Shown: positions 49,726 through 57,089, numbered from the stretch's first letter. The stretch is 64,000 bases of DNA from Pseudomonas sp. M47T1 (GCF_000263855.1 NZ_AJWX01000011.1:111893-175892), one strand, 5' to 3'. The notes: generated by a model from the sequence alone, not told the origin. Numbers and translations are program-made.

Positions 49726-50327
49726 AACCCGAAATGATCACCCTGAAGCATGGACAATCCACCATCAAGATGCCCGCTTCTGCTCTCGCCCAACTGGCCA
49801 TGGCCAGCGTGTTCGCCCAGGTGCTGCCGCCGGCCAACACCGCACCGGTATCGCCAGTGCCAAGCGCTGTACCTGCAGTCGGCACCGAATGGCCAGGCCA
49901 GGGCGGCATCAATGGCGGCCTGGTGGCTGCTCGCGGCGATGTGCCGGCTCACTATCTGATCGTTGCAGCCAAGGACGTCGGCAAGCACGCCTGGGGCGGT
50001 CGAGAGAAAGAGTCGAAGGCGACCAGCAAGACCGATGGCTTGGCGAACGCCCTGGCACTGATCGAGGAAGGTGGTCACCCGGCAGCAGTCGCAGCACAGG
50101 AACACCAAGCTGAAGGTCATGCCGACTTCTACCTGCCAGCCGCCGCTGAGCTGTACCACTACTGGCTGACCTGCCCTGAGGTGTTCGCCAAAGACACCTG
50201 GTATTGGTCATCTTCGCAGCGCTCCGCCTACGGCGCATTCGGCATGTACTTCGATGTTGGCTCTCAGTACTACTACGACAAGGGCGACGAGCTCCGCGTC
50301 CGCCCCGTCCGCAGATTGTTTATTTAA
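49722..50327 (+). CDS. DGR variable protein 1 (C-type lectin/DUF1566-like)
   Basis: 201 residues. N-terminal ~70 residues include a hydrophobic helix and Pro/Ala linker; ~75-160 carry GHADFYLPAAAELYHYW; ~160-201 are a DUF1566/C-type-lectin end with WYWSSSQRSA-x2-AF-x-MYFDVG-x-Q then DELRVRPVRR. Residues 165-199 are encoded by the variable repeat 50214-50317. The exposed lectin loop is expected to bind a changing ligand. It ends five residues after the repeat, as in other DGR targets. No secretion signal or virion domain recognised, so the display site is unknown. Four-base overlap with the upstream gene. Confidence 0.88.
   Translation: MKPEMITLKHGQSTIKMPASALAQLAMASVFAQVLPPANTAPVSPVPSAVPAVGTEWPGQGGINGGLVAARGDVPAHYLIVAAKDVGKHAWGGREKESKATSKTDGLANALALIEEGGHPAAVAAQEHQAEGHADFYLPAAAELYHYWLTCPEVFAKDTWYWSSSQRSAYGAFGMYFDVGSQYYYDKGDELRVRPVRRLFI
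50214..50317 (+). repeat. DGR variable repeat VR1
   Basis: 104-nt copy of the template repeat at 51593-51696. It differs at 15 positions, all at template A: for example codons 6, 12, 19, 20, 21 AAC to TAC, codons 7, 10, 24 AAC to GGC, codon 15 GAT to GTT, codon 17 AAT to TCT, codon 25 AAC to GAC. The final 30 nt (GC-rich) are identical. Confidence 0.95.
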
Positions 50328-50347
50328 TCCTTCATTCATTCATAAGC

Positions 50348-50368
50348 AGGCGCAACGGCGCCTTTTTT
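50348..50368 (+). terminator. Hairpin with T run downstream of VR1
   Basis: AGGCGC, loop AACG, GCGCCT, then T6. It could attenuate transcription between the two variable-protein genes. It also fits the hairpin-before-start pattern seen at other early genes. Confidence 0.65.
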
Positions 50369-50393
50369 GTTGCCCACGAAAAGGTAAAAGCAC

Positions 50394-51008
50394 ATGACCG
50401 CAACCGCGAAAGCAGCCCCACAAGCTCAGCTCCCAGCCATTGGCGAGGCCTTTGAAGGCGGCTTCTTCACCGGCATCCTGCTGCAGGATGGCAAGCGCTA
50501 CGCAATCGTCACCGCACCGGCGTCTGCCGAGCTGGTCGGCGCCTGGGGCGAGTACGGCGCGAAGATCGAGGACGCCGACAGCTTCACCGACAGCCGCGCG
50601 AACACCGAAGCCATGGCCGCCTCTGGCAGCGACCTGGCGCAGAAGGTGCTGGCCCTGGATATCGGCGGCTTCACCGACTGGGCGATCCCGGCGCGCGATG
50701 CCCAGGAGTTGCAGTACCGTCACCTGAAGCCCACTACCGAAGCCAACTGGGCGTACGGCCGCGACGGCGACAACCCGAACAGCGAGCCGGTCGGCCTGAT
50801 GTACTCCAAGGAATCCCCGACGCAGACCAGCGTTGAGGCCTTCAAGGAGGGCGGCAACGAAGCCTTCCGCGACACCTGGTACTGGTCGAGTTCGCAGCGC
50901 TCCGCCTACCTCGCATTCTCCATGTACTTCGATGTTGGCTATCAGCTCCGCAACGTCAAGTACGACGAGCTCCGCGTCCGCCCCGTCCGCAGCGTAGTTA
51001 TTGATTAA
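50394..51008 (+). CDS. DGR variable protein 2 (C-type lectin/DUF1566-like)
   Basis: 204 residues. Different N-terminal half from protein 1 (GEAFEGGFFTGILLQDGKRYAIVTAP split, TDSRANTEAMAA, IPARDAQELQYRHLKPT), giving a more complete DUF1566-like domain, but the same lectin end WYWSSSQRSA-x2-AF-x-MYFDVG and DELRVRPVR. Residues ~167-200 are encoded by VR2. AAAAGG upstream of the ATG. The second target means one template diversifies two proteins. Location of display unknown. Confidence 0.88.
   Translation: MTATAKAAPQAQLPAIGEAFEGGFFTGILLQDGKRYAIVTAPASAELVGAWGEYGAKIEDADSFTDSRANTEAMAASGSDLAQKVLALDIGGFTDWAIPARDAQELQYRHLKPTTEANWAYGRDGDNPNSEPVGLMYSKESPTQTSVEAFKEGGNEAFRDTWYWSSSQRSAYLAFSMYFDVGYQLRNVKYDELRVRPVRSVVID
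50892..50992 (+). repeat. DGR variable repeat VR2
   Basis: 101 nt matching template 51593-51693, with 15 differences, all at template A. Changes include codon 7 AAC to CTC, 10 AAC to TCC, 19 AAC to CTC, 20 AAC to CGC, 22 GAC to GTC, 24 AAC to TAC; codon 21 keeps AAC. Confidence 0.95.
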
Positions 51009-51022
51009 TTTGTTTATTTGAT

Positions 51023-51040
51023 CCGGCCGCTTGCGGCCGG
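51023..51040 (+). other. Perfect GC hairpin between VR2 and avd
   Basis: CCGGCCGC-TT-GCGGCCGG. No T run. Lies 31 nt after VR2 and just before the avd Shine-Dalgarno. Possibly the cruciform that supports mutagenic homing, or simply one of the pre-start hairpins used through this operon. Confidence 0.5.
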
Positions 51041-51065
51041 TCGCTCTTCAAGGAGATATCGCCGC

Positions 51066-51419
51066 ATGGCAATGCATACGGATTTGCGAATCCACAAGGA
51101 CGCTTTTGACCTGCTCAGCCTGGCAACTGACCTGACCCGGAATATCCCTCGGGACTTCAAGGTTGGGCTCGGTGCCAAGGTGCGCGACGAATGCATCGAG
51201 ATCATGGTGCTGATCGCGCGGGCCAATGCTGCACGGGACAAGGTGCTTCACCTGTCAGCCCTGGTCGAGCGCGTCCAAGTGCTTGAGTTTCTGCTCAGGC
51301 TGTTCAAAGAAAAACGCTTCATCAGCATCCCGCAGCACGCCAAGGCCATCGAGCTGACCGCGTCTGTCGGCAAGCAGGCCAACGCCTGGAAGCGATACTC
51401 CGCCGCGCCCGCTACCTGA
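51066..51419 (+). CDS. avd: DGR accessory protein Avd
   Basis: 117 residues from ATG 51066 with AAGGAG upstream. All-helical, basic: LRIHKDAFDLLSLATDLTRNIPRDFKVGLGAKVRDECIEI, ANAARDKVLHLSALVERVQVLEFLLRLF in order, matching the four-helix-bundle Avd/23S rRNA intervening-sequence protein family. Avd binds the DGR reverse transcriptase and RNA and is needed for cDNA synthesis. Position between VR2 and the template repeat is canonical. Confidence 0.9.
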   Translation: MAMHTDLRIHKDAFDLLSLATDLTRNIPRDFKVGLGAKVRDECIEIMVLIARANAARDKVLHLSALVERVQVLEFLLRLFKEKRFISIPQHAKAIELTASVGKQANAWKRYSAAPAT

Positions 51420-51592
51420 AAGCCAAGGCTTTCTGGTCTGTGCGACTTTGAATCTGGTCGTGCCGCTGGCCCAGTGGCCACCGCCATGCGCATCAGAGAT
51501 ACCGCCGGTCTAAAGCGTCCGCGTAGGTCTCGCGCAGTTTCCGTGCTGATCGGCTTCGGCCTTCGGCGCGGCGACGTAGATAGCACGACAGG
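51420..51592 (+). ncRNA. 5' part of the DGR RNA upstream of TR
   Basis: No gene in 173 nt between avd and TR. In other DGRs the RNA from the avd end through TR and beyond primes and templates cDNA. A hairpin-rich stretch near 51545-51578 (CGGCTTCGGCCTTCGGCGCG) fits structured RNA. Function inferred from position. Confidence 0.45.
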
Positions 51593-51696
51593 TCGCAGCG
51601 CTCCGCCAACAACGCATTCAACATGAACTTCGATGATGGCAATCAGAACAACAACGACAAGAACAACGAGCTCCGCGTCCGCCCCGTCCGCAGATT
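51593..51696 (+). repeat. DGR template repeat TR
   Basis: 104-nt template with nine AAC and one AAT codon-equivalents at the sites that vary in VR1 and VR2. In the VR frame it would read with asparagines at those sites, whereas VR1 and VR2 carry Tyr, Gly, Ser, Leu and others. Ends in the GC-rich CTCCGCGTCCGCCCCGTCCG block shared with both VRs. It is not preceded by a start codon in the VR frame. Confidence 0.95.
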
Positions 51697-52808
51697 CGAC
51701 CCCATATCCGTTCAGCGATTTGGTCCAGGCCTACTACGACTGCCGACGCTCCAAGCGCAACAGCAAAAGCGCGCTGGCATTCGAAGCGAATCTGGAGCGG
51801 AACCTGATCGGGCTGCACGACGACCTGACTGCCGGCACTTACCGGCCAGGCCGATCCATTTGTTTCGTGGTTACACGGCCCAAAGCCCGAGAGGTCTGGG
51901 CTGCGGACTTCAGGGACCGAATCGTCCACCACCTGCTGTACAACCATGTGGCACCGCGCTTCTACGCCAGCTTCATAGCGGACAGCTGCGCATGCATTCC
52001 GGGGCGCGGCACGCTGTACGCCGCTACCCGGCTTGAGTCGAAGATCAGGAGCGCCAGCCAGAACTGGTCGAAGCCGGTCTTCTACCTGAAATGCGACCTG
52101 GCTAACTTCTTCGTGGCTATCGACAAGCAGGTGCTACGCCGGCAGCTTGCCGCCAAGATCGATGATCCGTGGTGGCTGGCCCTGGCCGAGCAGATCCTCA
52201 TGCACGATCCGCGCTGGGATTACGAGGTGCGCAGCCCACGCCACCTATTCGCCAGGGTGCCGCAACACAAGCGCCTGGCCGCGCAGCCGGAGCACCTCGG
52301 GCTGCCCATCGGCAACCTGTCCTCGCAGTTCTTCGCCAACGTCTACCTGGACGCCCTGGACCAGTTCTGCAAGCACCGCCTTGGCGTGAAGCATTACGTC
52401 CGGTACGTCGATGACTTCGTGCTGCTGCACGAATCACCGCAGCAGCTGAATGTCTGGCTGGCAGAGATTGAGGCCTTCCTGCCGAAGCTGGGCGCCAAAC
52501 TGAACCCGACCAAGACCATCCTGCAGCCCGTCGACCGTGGTGTGGACTTCGTCGGGCACGTGATCAAGCCATGGCGGCGCACCACTCGCAAAAGATCCGT
52601 GGCCCAGGCCATGAAGCGTACGACTGCGGCCCCGGCCGAGGATCTGCGCGAGACGGCAAACAGTTACTTCGGCCTGCTTAGCCAGGCCAGCCACAGCCAG
52701 AAAGACCGCGCTGCGCTGGCCAACCTGATCCTCAGGCGAGGCAACACGGTGAATAGCGATCTAACTAAAACCTACCAGAAAAAAATAACCCCACCCTTCC
52801 CTATATAG
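51633..52808 (+). CDS. DGR reverse transcriptase
   Basis: 391 residues if started at ATG 51633 inside TR; a later non-ATG start is possible because conserved sequence begins near residue 26 (PYPFSDLVQAYYDCRRSKR). RT motifs: YLKCDLANFF (Asp155), LPIGNLSSQFFANVYLD (224-240, the DGR/retroelement-type QFFAN block) and YVRYVDDF (258-261 catalytic YVDD). C-terminal thumb region with DFVGHVIKPWRR. With Avd it copies TR RNA into A-mutated cDNA. First ~20 codons overlap TR in another frame and are Thr/Ser/Ala-rich, not conserved-looking. Confidence 0.93.
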   Translation: MMAIRTTTTRTTSSASAPSADSTPYPFSDLVQAYYDCRRSKRNSKSALAFEANLERNLIGLHDDLTAGTYRPGRSICFVVTRPKAREVWAADFRDRIVHHLLYNHVAPRFYASFIADSCACIPGRGTLYAATRLESKIRSASQNWSKPVFYLKCDLANFFVAIDKQVLRRQLAAKIDDPWWLALAEQILMHDPRWDYEVRSPRHLFARVPQHKRLAAQPEHLGLPIGNLSSQFFANVYLDALDQFCKHRLGVKHYVRYVDDFVLLHESPQQLNVWLAEIEAFLPKLGAKLNPTKTILQPVDRGVDFVGHVIKPWRRTTRKRSVAQAMKRTTAAPAEDLRETANSYFGLLSQASHSQKDRAALANLILRRGNTVNSDLTKTYQKKITPPFPI

Positions 52809-52854
52809 CCACCTCGGCCAGCCATCGGCAGGCGGGCGGCTGCCTGGAGTATCC

Positions 52855-53067
52855 ATGAGCATAACGATCAGCGTCCGACTCAGCAGCGGCTCGTACCATG
52901 CCCGAGCAATGGGCCTTGGAGTGACCGCCAGCAGCGCCGAGGGAGCACAGGCCGCAGCGCGGGCAGTCTGCCGAAAGCTCGGTTTGGAGCCGCGGCTGCT
53001 CGAGAACACCGATGATGACAAGGATGTCACCAGATTCGTGCACCCTGGAGAGGAAAAGTCGTCATGA
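52855..53067 (+). CDS. Small early protein
   Basis: 70 residues: MSITISVRLSSGSYHARAMG strand pair, AAARAVCRKLGLEP helix, then DDDKDVTRFVHPGEE. Recurs in Pseudomonas phages. Hairpin and TGGAG before ATG. Function unknown; overlaps HNH gene by four bases. Confidence 0.6.
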   Translation: MSITISVRLSSGSYHARAMGLGVTASSAEGAQAAARAVCRKLGLEPRLLENTDDDKDVTRFVHPGEEKSS

Positions 53068-53786
53068 ACCCAGTTGCCCTGCACGCACTGCAAAGCGCCA
53101 GGCACCGGATAGGGAATGCCTCGATGCCGCGCTCTCGGAGGCACTGGTCTGCCGATGAAGTGGAGCTTCTACGCGCGCTTTACCCCGACACGCCGATGCC
53201 GCAGCTCATCGCTGCGTTCAGGCGTCCCGACCATGCCATCTACAACAAGGCTCACGCCCTGGGCCTAACCCGAAGTGATGCCTATTTGGCCAGCGAGCAC
53301 GCTTGCCGCCTACGCCGAGAAAACAATCCCGGTCTCGGCAATCGATTTAAAAAAGGTGACTCGCCTTGGAACAAGGGGATCAGTTTCGACTCCGGCGGTC
53401 GCTCAGTTGAAACGCGGTTCGCTCCAGGCACGATGCCGCATAACAACGTCCCAGTCGGCACCGAGCGGATCACTGAAGACGGCATCCGCCAGCGCAAGGT
53501 CCGCGATGACGGACCGCCCCACCGACGCTGGAAATCGGTTCACTCCCTAATCTGGGTGGAGGCACACGGAGAAATCCCGCCGGGCCACCTGGTGGTGTTC
53601 CGCGACCGCAACCCCAAGCACATCGAACTCGACAATCTGGAACTGGTGAGCCGCGCCGAAAATATGCGTCGCAATACCATCCATCGGTACCCACCAGAAC
53701 TCAAGTCGACCATCCGCCAACTCAGCAAGCTCAAACGAGCGATCAGCGAGGCCTCCAGTGAAAAACAAGATGACAGACCTGCGTAA
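53064..53786 (+). CDS. HNH endonuclease with N-terminal SANT/Myb-like domain
   Basis: 240 residues. Residues ~25-75 (RHWSADEVELLRALYPDTPM, then QLIAAFRRPDHAIYNKAHALGL) form a SANT-like helix bundle for DNA contact. Residues ~155-210 (HRRWKSVHSLIWVEAHGEIPPGHLVVFRDRN then HIELDNLELVSRAENM) are an HNH_3 homing-endonuclease-type core with the conserved His and Asn. Free-standing HNH enzymes in phages often act as homing endonucleases or in packaging. Here it sits right after the DGR; a homing role is possible. Confidence 0.85.
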   Translation: MNPVALHALQSARHRIGNASMPRSRRHWSADEVELLRALYPDTPMPQLIAAFRRPDHAIYNKAHALGLTRSDAYLASEHACRLRRENNPGLGNRFKKGDSPWNKGISFDSGGRSVETRFAPGTMPHNNVPVGTERITEDGIRQRKVRDDGPPHRRWKSVHSLIWVEAHGEIPPGHLVVFRDRNPKHIELDNLELVSRAENMRRNTIHRYPPELKSTIRQLSKLKRAISEASSEKQDDRPA

Positions 53787-53997
53787 CCACCTGTTCGCCA
53801 CCCTCGAAGCTCTGCAGGACCCGGACAAGCCAATGGATATCGACCGCGCCAAGGCCATTGCCGAAGTCGGCAAGGTGCTCGTCGACTCCGCGAAGGTCGA
53901 GGTGATGTTCATCAATGCGATGGACGGAGACGTGAAAAGCACGGGCTTCATTGAGTCGGAGCGGGATGTGCCGCCGGCGCGCACGGGAATTCAGTGA
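53770..53997 (+). CDS. Small phage early protein
   Basis: 75 residues from ATG 53770, overlapping the HNH gene (a GTG at 53758 is also possible). TDLRNHLFATLEALQDPDKPMD, DRAKAIAEVGKVLVDSAKVEVMF is a two-helix pattern common in Pseudomonas phage early proteins. Function unknown. Confidence 0.65.
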   Translation: MTDLRNHLFATLEALQDPDKPMDIDRAKAIAEVGKVLVDSAKVEVMFINAMDGDVKSTGFIESERDVPPARTGIQ

Positions 53998-54076
53998 AAG
54001 CCGAGTAGCTCGCGAAGAGTACAAATGTTCTCCACCCCTATCACAGCCTGCTGCGGCAGGCGCAGAGGACAGATAG

Positions 54077-54502
54077 ATGACCAACCTGAAGCAGTCCAAG
54101 GAAGACCTCGATGCGGTGCTGCACTGGCGCGGCAAGCACACGCAGGCAATCCGAGAGCGCGACGCCCTCCAGCAGCGCCTGAACGAGGCAGATCAGCGGA
54201 TTGATGAGCTGGAGCGGGACAAGCAGCGGCTAGATGCACTGGAGGGCAACTTCTGGGACGTGCGCCACCACAGCAGCGCCCTCGCTGATACCGGCGATTA
54301 CACCTCTGGCGTCGAGATCATCGGCCGCTGGATGGACAAACCCCATGAGCGAGTCATAGGCGAGAACTACAACGAAAATCTGCGCGCGGCCATTGACCAG
54401 GCGATGACAGCGGACGCGTACCCTCCAGCTCGCCCCGAATACCCCGAGCTTGATGCGGCGCTGGATCAACTGACCAAAGACAGCCCGGAGGTGGGATCGT
54501 GA
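54077..54502 (+). CDS. Coiled-coil phage early protein
   Basis: 141 residues. Coiled coil ~20-60 (IRERDALQQRLNEADQRIDELERDKQRLDALEG), then NFWDVRHH and GVEIIGRWMD typical of small phage proteins, plus a NLRAAIDQAM helix. Function unknown. Overlaps the next gene by four bases. Hairpin 54047-54060 and AGAGGA precede its ATG. Confidence 0.6.
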   Translation: MTNLKQSKEDLDAVLHWRGKHTQAIRERDALQQRLNEADQRIDELERDKQRLDALEGNFWDVRHHSSALADTGDYTSGVEIIGRWMDKPHERVIGENYNENLRAAIDQAMTADAYPPARPEYPELDAALDQLTKDSPEVGS

Positions 54503-55083
54503 GCGAACAACTGAAGCCGTGCAGCTGCGGATCAATCCCGCGCCTATCGAACCATGAAGGATCAGCAATCCACATAAGCTGTAGTTGCGGAATCCAGTTG
54601 TGGGGAGCCAGGGCTCACTTCTCATCGGAAGAAGCCGCAACAAAAGAGTGGAATGCCCGCGCCCAGCCAAACACCTGCACCAAGGACGGCGGCCAGTGCG
54701 AGCCGTGCCATAGCGTTGAGCCAGTGTGCACCTGCCCCTCCGGCGACGGATCGCTGCGGTGGCCTTGCCCGGTGCATCCGCCTGAGCCGGTGGCGTGGAT
54801 GTACAAGCGAGAAGGCGGTGAACTTCTAGGTCAGTTAGTTCAGATGGAAAGCGACGACCTGAAAAGAATTCGTCTTGGCAAATTCTACGACAACGGCATG
54901 CGCTATATCTGGCCGCGAGAAGACTATATCGAATGGATCCCGCTCTACCGCCATCCGCCCGCCCAGGCGCGGGTGGTGCTGCCGGGGCGCAGACAGCGTG
55001 GCGGAAACGATTTCTGTGATGGCTTAGCCATAGGCTGGAATGACTATGACGACGAGCTCAAGCGCCTCAACCCCACCCTCTAA
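54499..55083 (+). CDS. Lar-like restriction-alleviation protein with an extra C-terminal domain
   Basis: 194 residues. Residues 1-~55 match Lar-type zinc proteins: LKPCSCGSIPRL, SCSCGIQLWG, then EEAATKEWNARA. Lar in the Rac prophage modulates type I restriction. Residues ~58-90 add a second Cys-rich stretch (C-x5-C-x2-C then VCTCP and CPVH), and residues ~95-150 (PVAWMYKREGGEL to WIPLYRHPP) are a domain seen in other phage proteins. The composite could protect phage DNA from restriction; role inferred. Confidence 0.7.
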   Translation: MSEQLKPCSCGSIPRLSNHEGSAIHISCSCGIQLWGARAHFSSEEAATKEWNARAQPNTCTKDGGQCEPCHSVEPVCTCPSGDGSLRWPCPVHPPEPVAWMYKREGGELLGQLVQMESDDLKRIRLGKFYDNGMRYIWPREDYIEWIPLYRHPPAQARVVLPGRRQRGGNDFCDGLAIGWNDYDDELKRLNPTL

Positions 55084-55138
55084 CCCTCCCCCATCTATCA
55101 AAGTCAGCCGCTGTAGCGGTATGGCGAGGTATTGCCCG

Positions 55139-55312
55139 ATGAAAAGCCTTATCTGGAAAGTCCGCGCTGTGTATTGGTTCTGGCGCCTGGCGCGCTATCC
55201 ATCCTGGGAGGCGGCCACGGTGCTGCACGATTCATTGCTGGAGTACGGCGACAACCCGGCTGAGTGGTCTCCAGAGGATGCTGTCCGTGAAGAACTCTCG
55301 AACTGGGTTTGA
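55139..55312 (+). CDS. Small phage early protein
   Basis: 57 residues from ATG 55139 (GAGG eight to ten bases upstream). MKSLIWKVRAVYWFWRLARY, WEAATVLHDSLLEYGD, WSPEDAVREELSNWV: two helices, Trp-rich. Recurring phage protein; unknown role. Confidence 0.65.
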   Translation: MKSLIWKVRAVYWFWRLARYPSWEAATVLHDSLLEYGDNPAEWSPEDAVREELSNWV

Positions 55313-55316
55313 CGCC

Positions 55317-55757
55317 ATGACCGAACTGATCGAAGTGAAGACGGCCGACCTATCCGGCGAAGCTCTGAACTGGGCTGTCGGCAAGGCGGAAAGGCTGGAC
55401 TTGCTCATGGCGCCGCCTGTGTATGGCAACCCCTGGCGGGTGTTCGTCCGTTACGCCGGCGAGGTCACCACTCGCGATGTGCGGTATGCGCCACAAGAGA
55501 GCTGGACGGATGGCGGCCCGCTGATCGACAAGTATCAGCTCACCGTCAGTTCGCCGTTGGCCAGCGTGCATCGCCATGGCGGCCCCAACGCCGGGTGGGG
55601 GCCATCGAATAACTGGTCGGCCTGCACTTGGACAAAGGGTGTGACCGGGCGCCGAGCCATCGGTCACCACGAAACCAGCGCGCTCGTAGCCGCCTGCCGG
55701 GCCATCGTAGCCGCCAAGCTGGGCGACACCGTGCAGGTTCCCAAGGAGTTGATATGA
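55317..55757 (+). CDS. DUF2591/NinX-like protein
   Basis: 146 residues from ATG 55317. TADLSGEALNWAVGKAE start and WSACTWTKGVTGRRAIGHHETSALVAACRAIVAAKLG end fit the DUF2591/NinX phage family. Function is not known to me. Overlaps the next gene by four bases. Confidence 0.75.
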   Translation: MTELIEVKTADLSGEALNWAVGKAERLDLLMAPPVYGNPWRVFVRYAGEVTTRDVRYAPQESWTDGGPLIDKYQLTVSSPLASVHRHGGPNAGWGPSNNWSACTWTKGVTGRRAIGHHETSALVAACRAIVAAKLGDTVQVPKELI

Positions 55758-56107
55758 GCGACCGCGAACTGCTTGAGCTAGCCGCTAAGGCGGCGGGGTT
55801 AGAAACTGGGCACCCGATGAATGCTGAAAGATTGGCGCTTGATCCGCCAGTGGATTCGTTGCTGGTTATGCGATTCGGCGAGCTGGTGAGCACTGCGTGG
55901 AATCCGCTTAAAGACGATGGGCACGCGTTACGCCTGGCATCTCACCTCGGCCTGAACATCGAGTGGTTCATCAACCAGCAGTTCGTGATGGTCCGGCGGG
56001 GAGAGATCGGCGAGAACATCGGATGGGTTGACGACGCACTGAGGCACGGAGCTCTTCGCAAGGCCATAACTGTCGTCGCAGCCGAGATCGGGAGGGCCAT
56101 GCCATGA
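55754..56107 (+). CDS. Phage protein of unknown function
   Basis: 117 residues. MSDRELLELAAKAAGLE, WNPLKDDGHALRLASHLGLNIEWF, RKAITVVAAEIGRAM. Common phage early module with an LLELAAKAAG helix and DGDALRLA-like block. Unknown role. Overlaps both neighbours by four bases. Confidence 0.7.
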   Translation: MSDRELLELAAKAAGLETGHPMNAERLALDPPVDSLLVMRFGELVSTAWNPLKDDGHALRLASHLGLNIEWFINQQFVMVRRGEIGENIGWVDDALRHGALRKAITVVAAEIGRAMP

Positions 56108-56280
56108 ACCTCGTTGACTGCTACGTAACCCGAATCCTTGGCGAGCCCTACCGAAAGTTCGGCGCCTGGTGGGTAGATGTTGAGTACGACAGTTGGGGGC
56201 GCATCAGCAGCACCCAGCTCATGTTCCGTACCAAAGAGGCCGCCTTGGCCGTCACCGCCGGCCACGTCTTCCAGGCCTAA
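56104..56280 (+). CDS. Small phage protein
   Basis: 58 residues: NLVDCYVTRILGEPYRKFG, WWVDVEYDSWGRISSTQLMF, then EAALAVTAGHVFQA. Beta-rich small phage family; unknown role. ATGA overlap with preceding gene. Confidence 0.62.
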   Translation: MNLVDCYVTRILGEPYRKFGAWWVDVEYDSWGRISSTQLMFRTKEAALAVTAGHVFQA

Positions 56281-56332
56281 CCCCTCACCCACTCTCTACT
56301 GCCTGCCGGGGTTCGGCGGGCGAGGTATTGCC

Positions 56333-56644
56333 ATGAACAAAGCCGATGCCAAACGGATTGCCGAAACGATCACGCATGCACAGCTCGCCGAAATGTTCGA
56401 GCGGGCGAAGAAAGGTATCACTGACTGGGAAAAGGTCAGCGCCGTGAATCCTGGCATGACCAAGGGTACGGCCTGGAACATCCTGAGTGCGGCCCTCAAC
56501 GCCAGTGGTGGCGCACGCGTGCGTCAACTTGCCGTGACCAACATGATTTGGGAGTTCGGCGACTTCCTTGATGACTCGCTCAAGCCAGCCAAGAAGAAAC
56601 GCCAGTCAGCGCCAGATCCGTATCACGAACAACCGAACTTCTAA
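56333..56644 (+). CDS. Helical early protein
   Basis: 103 residues from ATG 56333. NKADAKRIAETITHAQLAEM, then FERAKKGITDWEKVSAVNP and NILSAAL: helical, probably nucleic-acid related; C-terminus basic (KPAKKKRQSAPDP). Hairpin 56301-56321 and GCGAGG precede the ATG. Confidence 0.62.
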   Translation: MNKADAKRIAETITHAQLAEMFERAKKGITDWEKVSAVNPGMTKGTAWNILSAALNASGGARVRQLAVTNMIWEFGDFLDDSLKPAKKKRQSAPDPYHEQPNF

Positions 56645-56744
56645 TAACCCCTTCTGCCGCCATAGGGCGGATGGAGCAAACACGTGCACCAGGTGCAATG
56701 CCCAATCCCGGGCCAGGTAAACCATTTTTGAGAGGTACATCGAC

Positions 56745-57089
56745 ATGAGCGCAGAGCGCGAGATGGCCGTTGCCCACGAACTGGACAAGGTATCAGAAGA
56801 GAAAATGGCGGAGCTGCTGGGCACCACGGTGCACGCACTCCGCGCCCGGCGGGCCAGGGGCCAGATCCCCTTGGGGGTCTGGATCAAACACGGCAGCAAG
56901 ATCATCTACAGCATCAGGAGATATGACGAATGGCTGGAAAGTCAGTGGGTATGCCCAGAGGGGTGGAAATCTTCCGCAACGCCATCCGCATCCGCTTCAC
57001 CTGGAACGGCGTCCGGCGGAGTGAAACGCTCCCCTATCCCACGACACAAAAAGGCATCGCAGCTGCATCCAAGCTTCGCGATCAGGTAG
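56745..57089 (+). CDS. xis: Excisionase
   Basis: 114 residues. EEKMAELLGTTVHALRARRARG, then [25 protein letters not shown], is the excisionase winged-helix (MerR-like) fold; it bends attP DNA and directs excision. The last ~50 residues overlap the integrase start by 160 bp in another frame. GAGAGG before the ATG. Confidence 0.86.
   Translation: MSAEREMAVAHELDKVSEEKMAELLGTTVHALRARRARGQIPLGVWIKHGSKIIYSIRRYDEWLESQWVCPEGWKSSATPSASASPGTASGGVKRSPIPRHKKASQLHPSFAIR

Noticed and set aside
51023..51040. GC hairpin as the DGR homing cruciform
   Set aside because: Similar hairpins precede many other early genes, so the position alone is not specific; left as a possibility.
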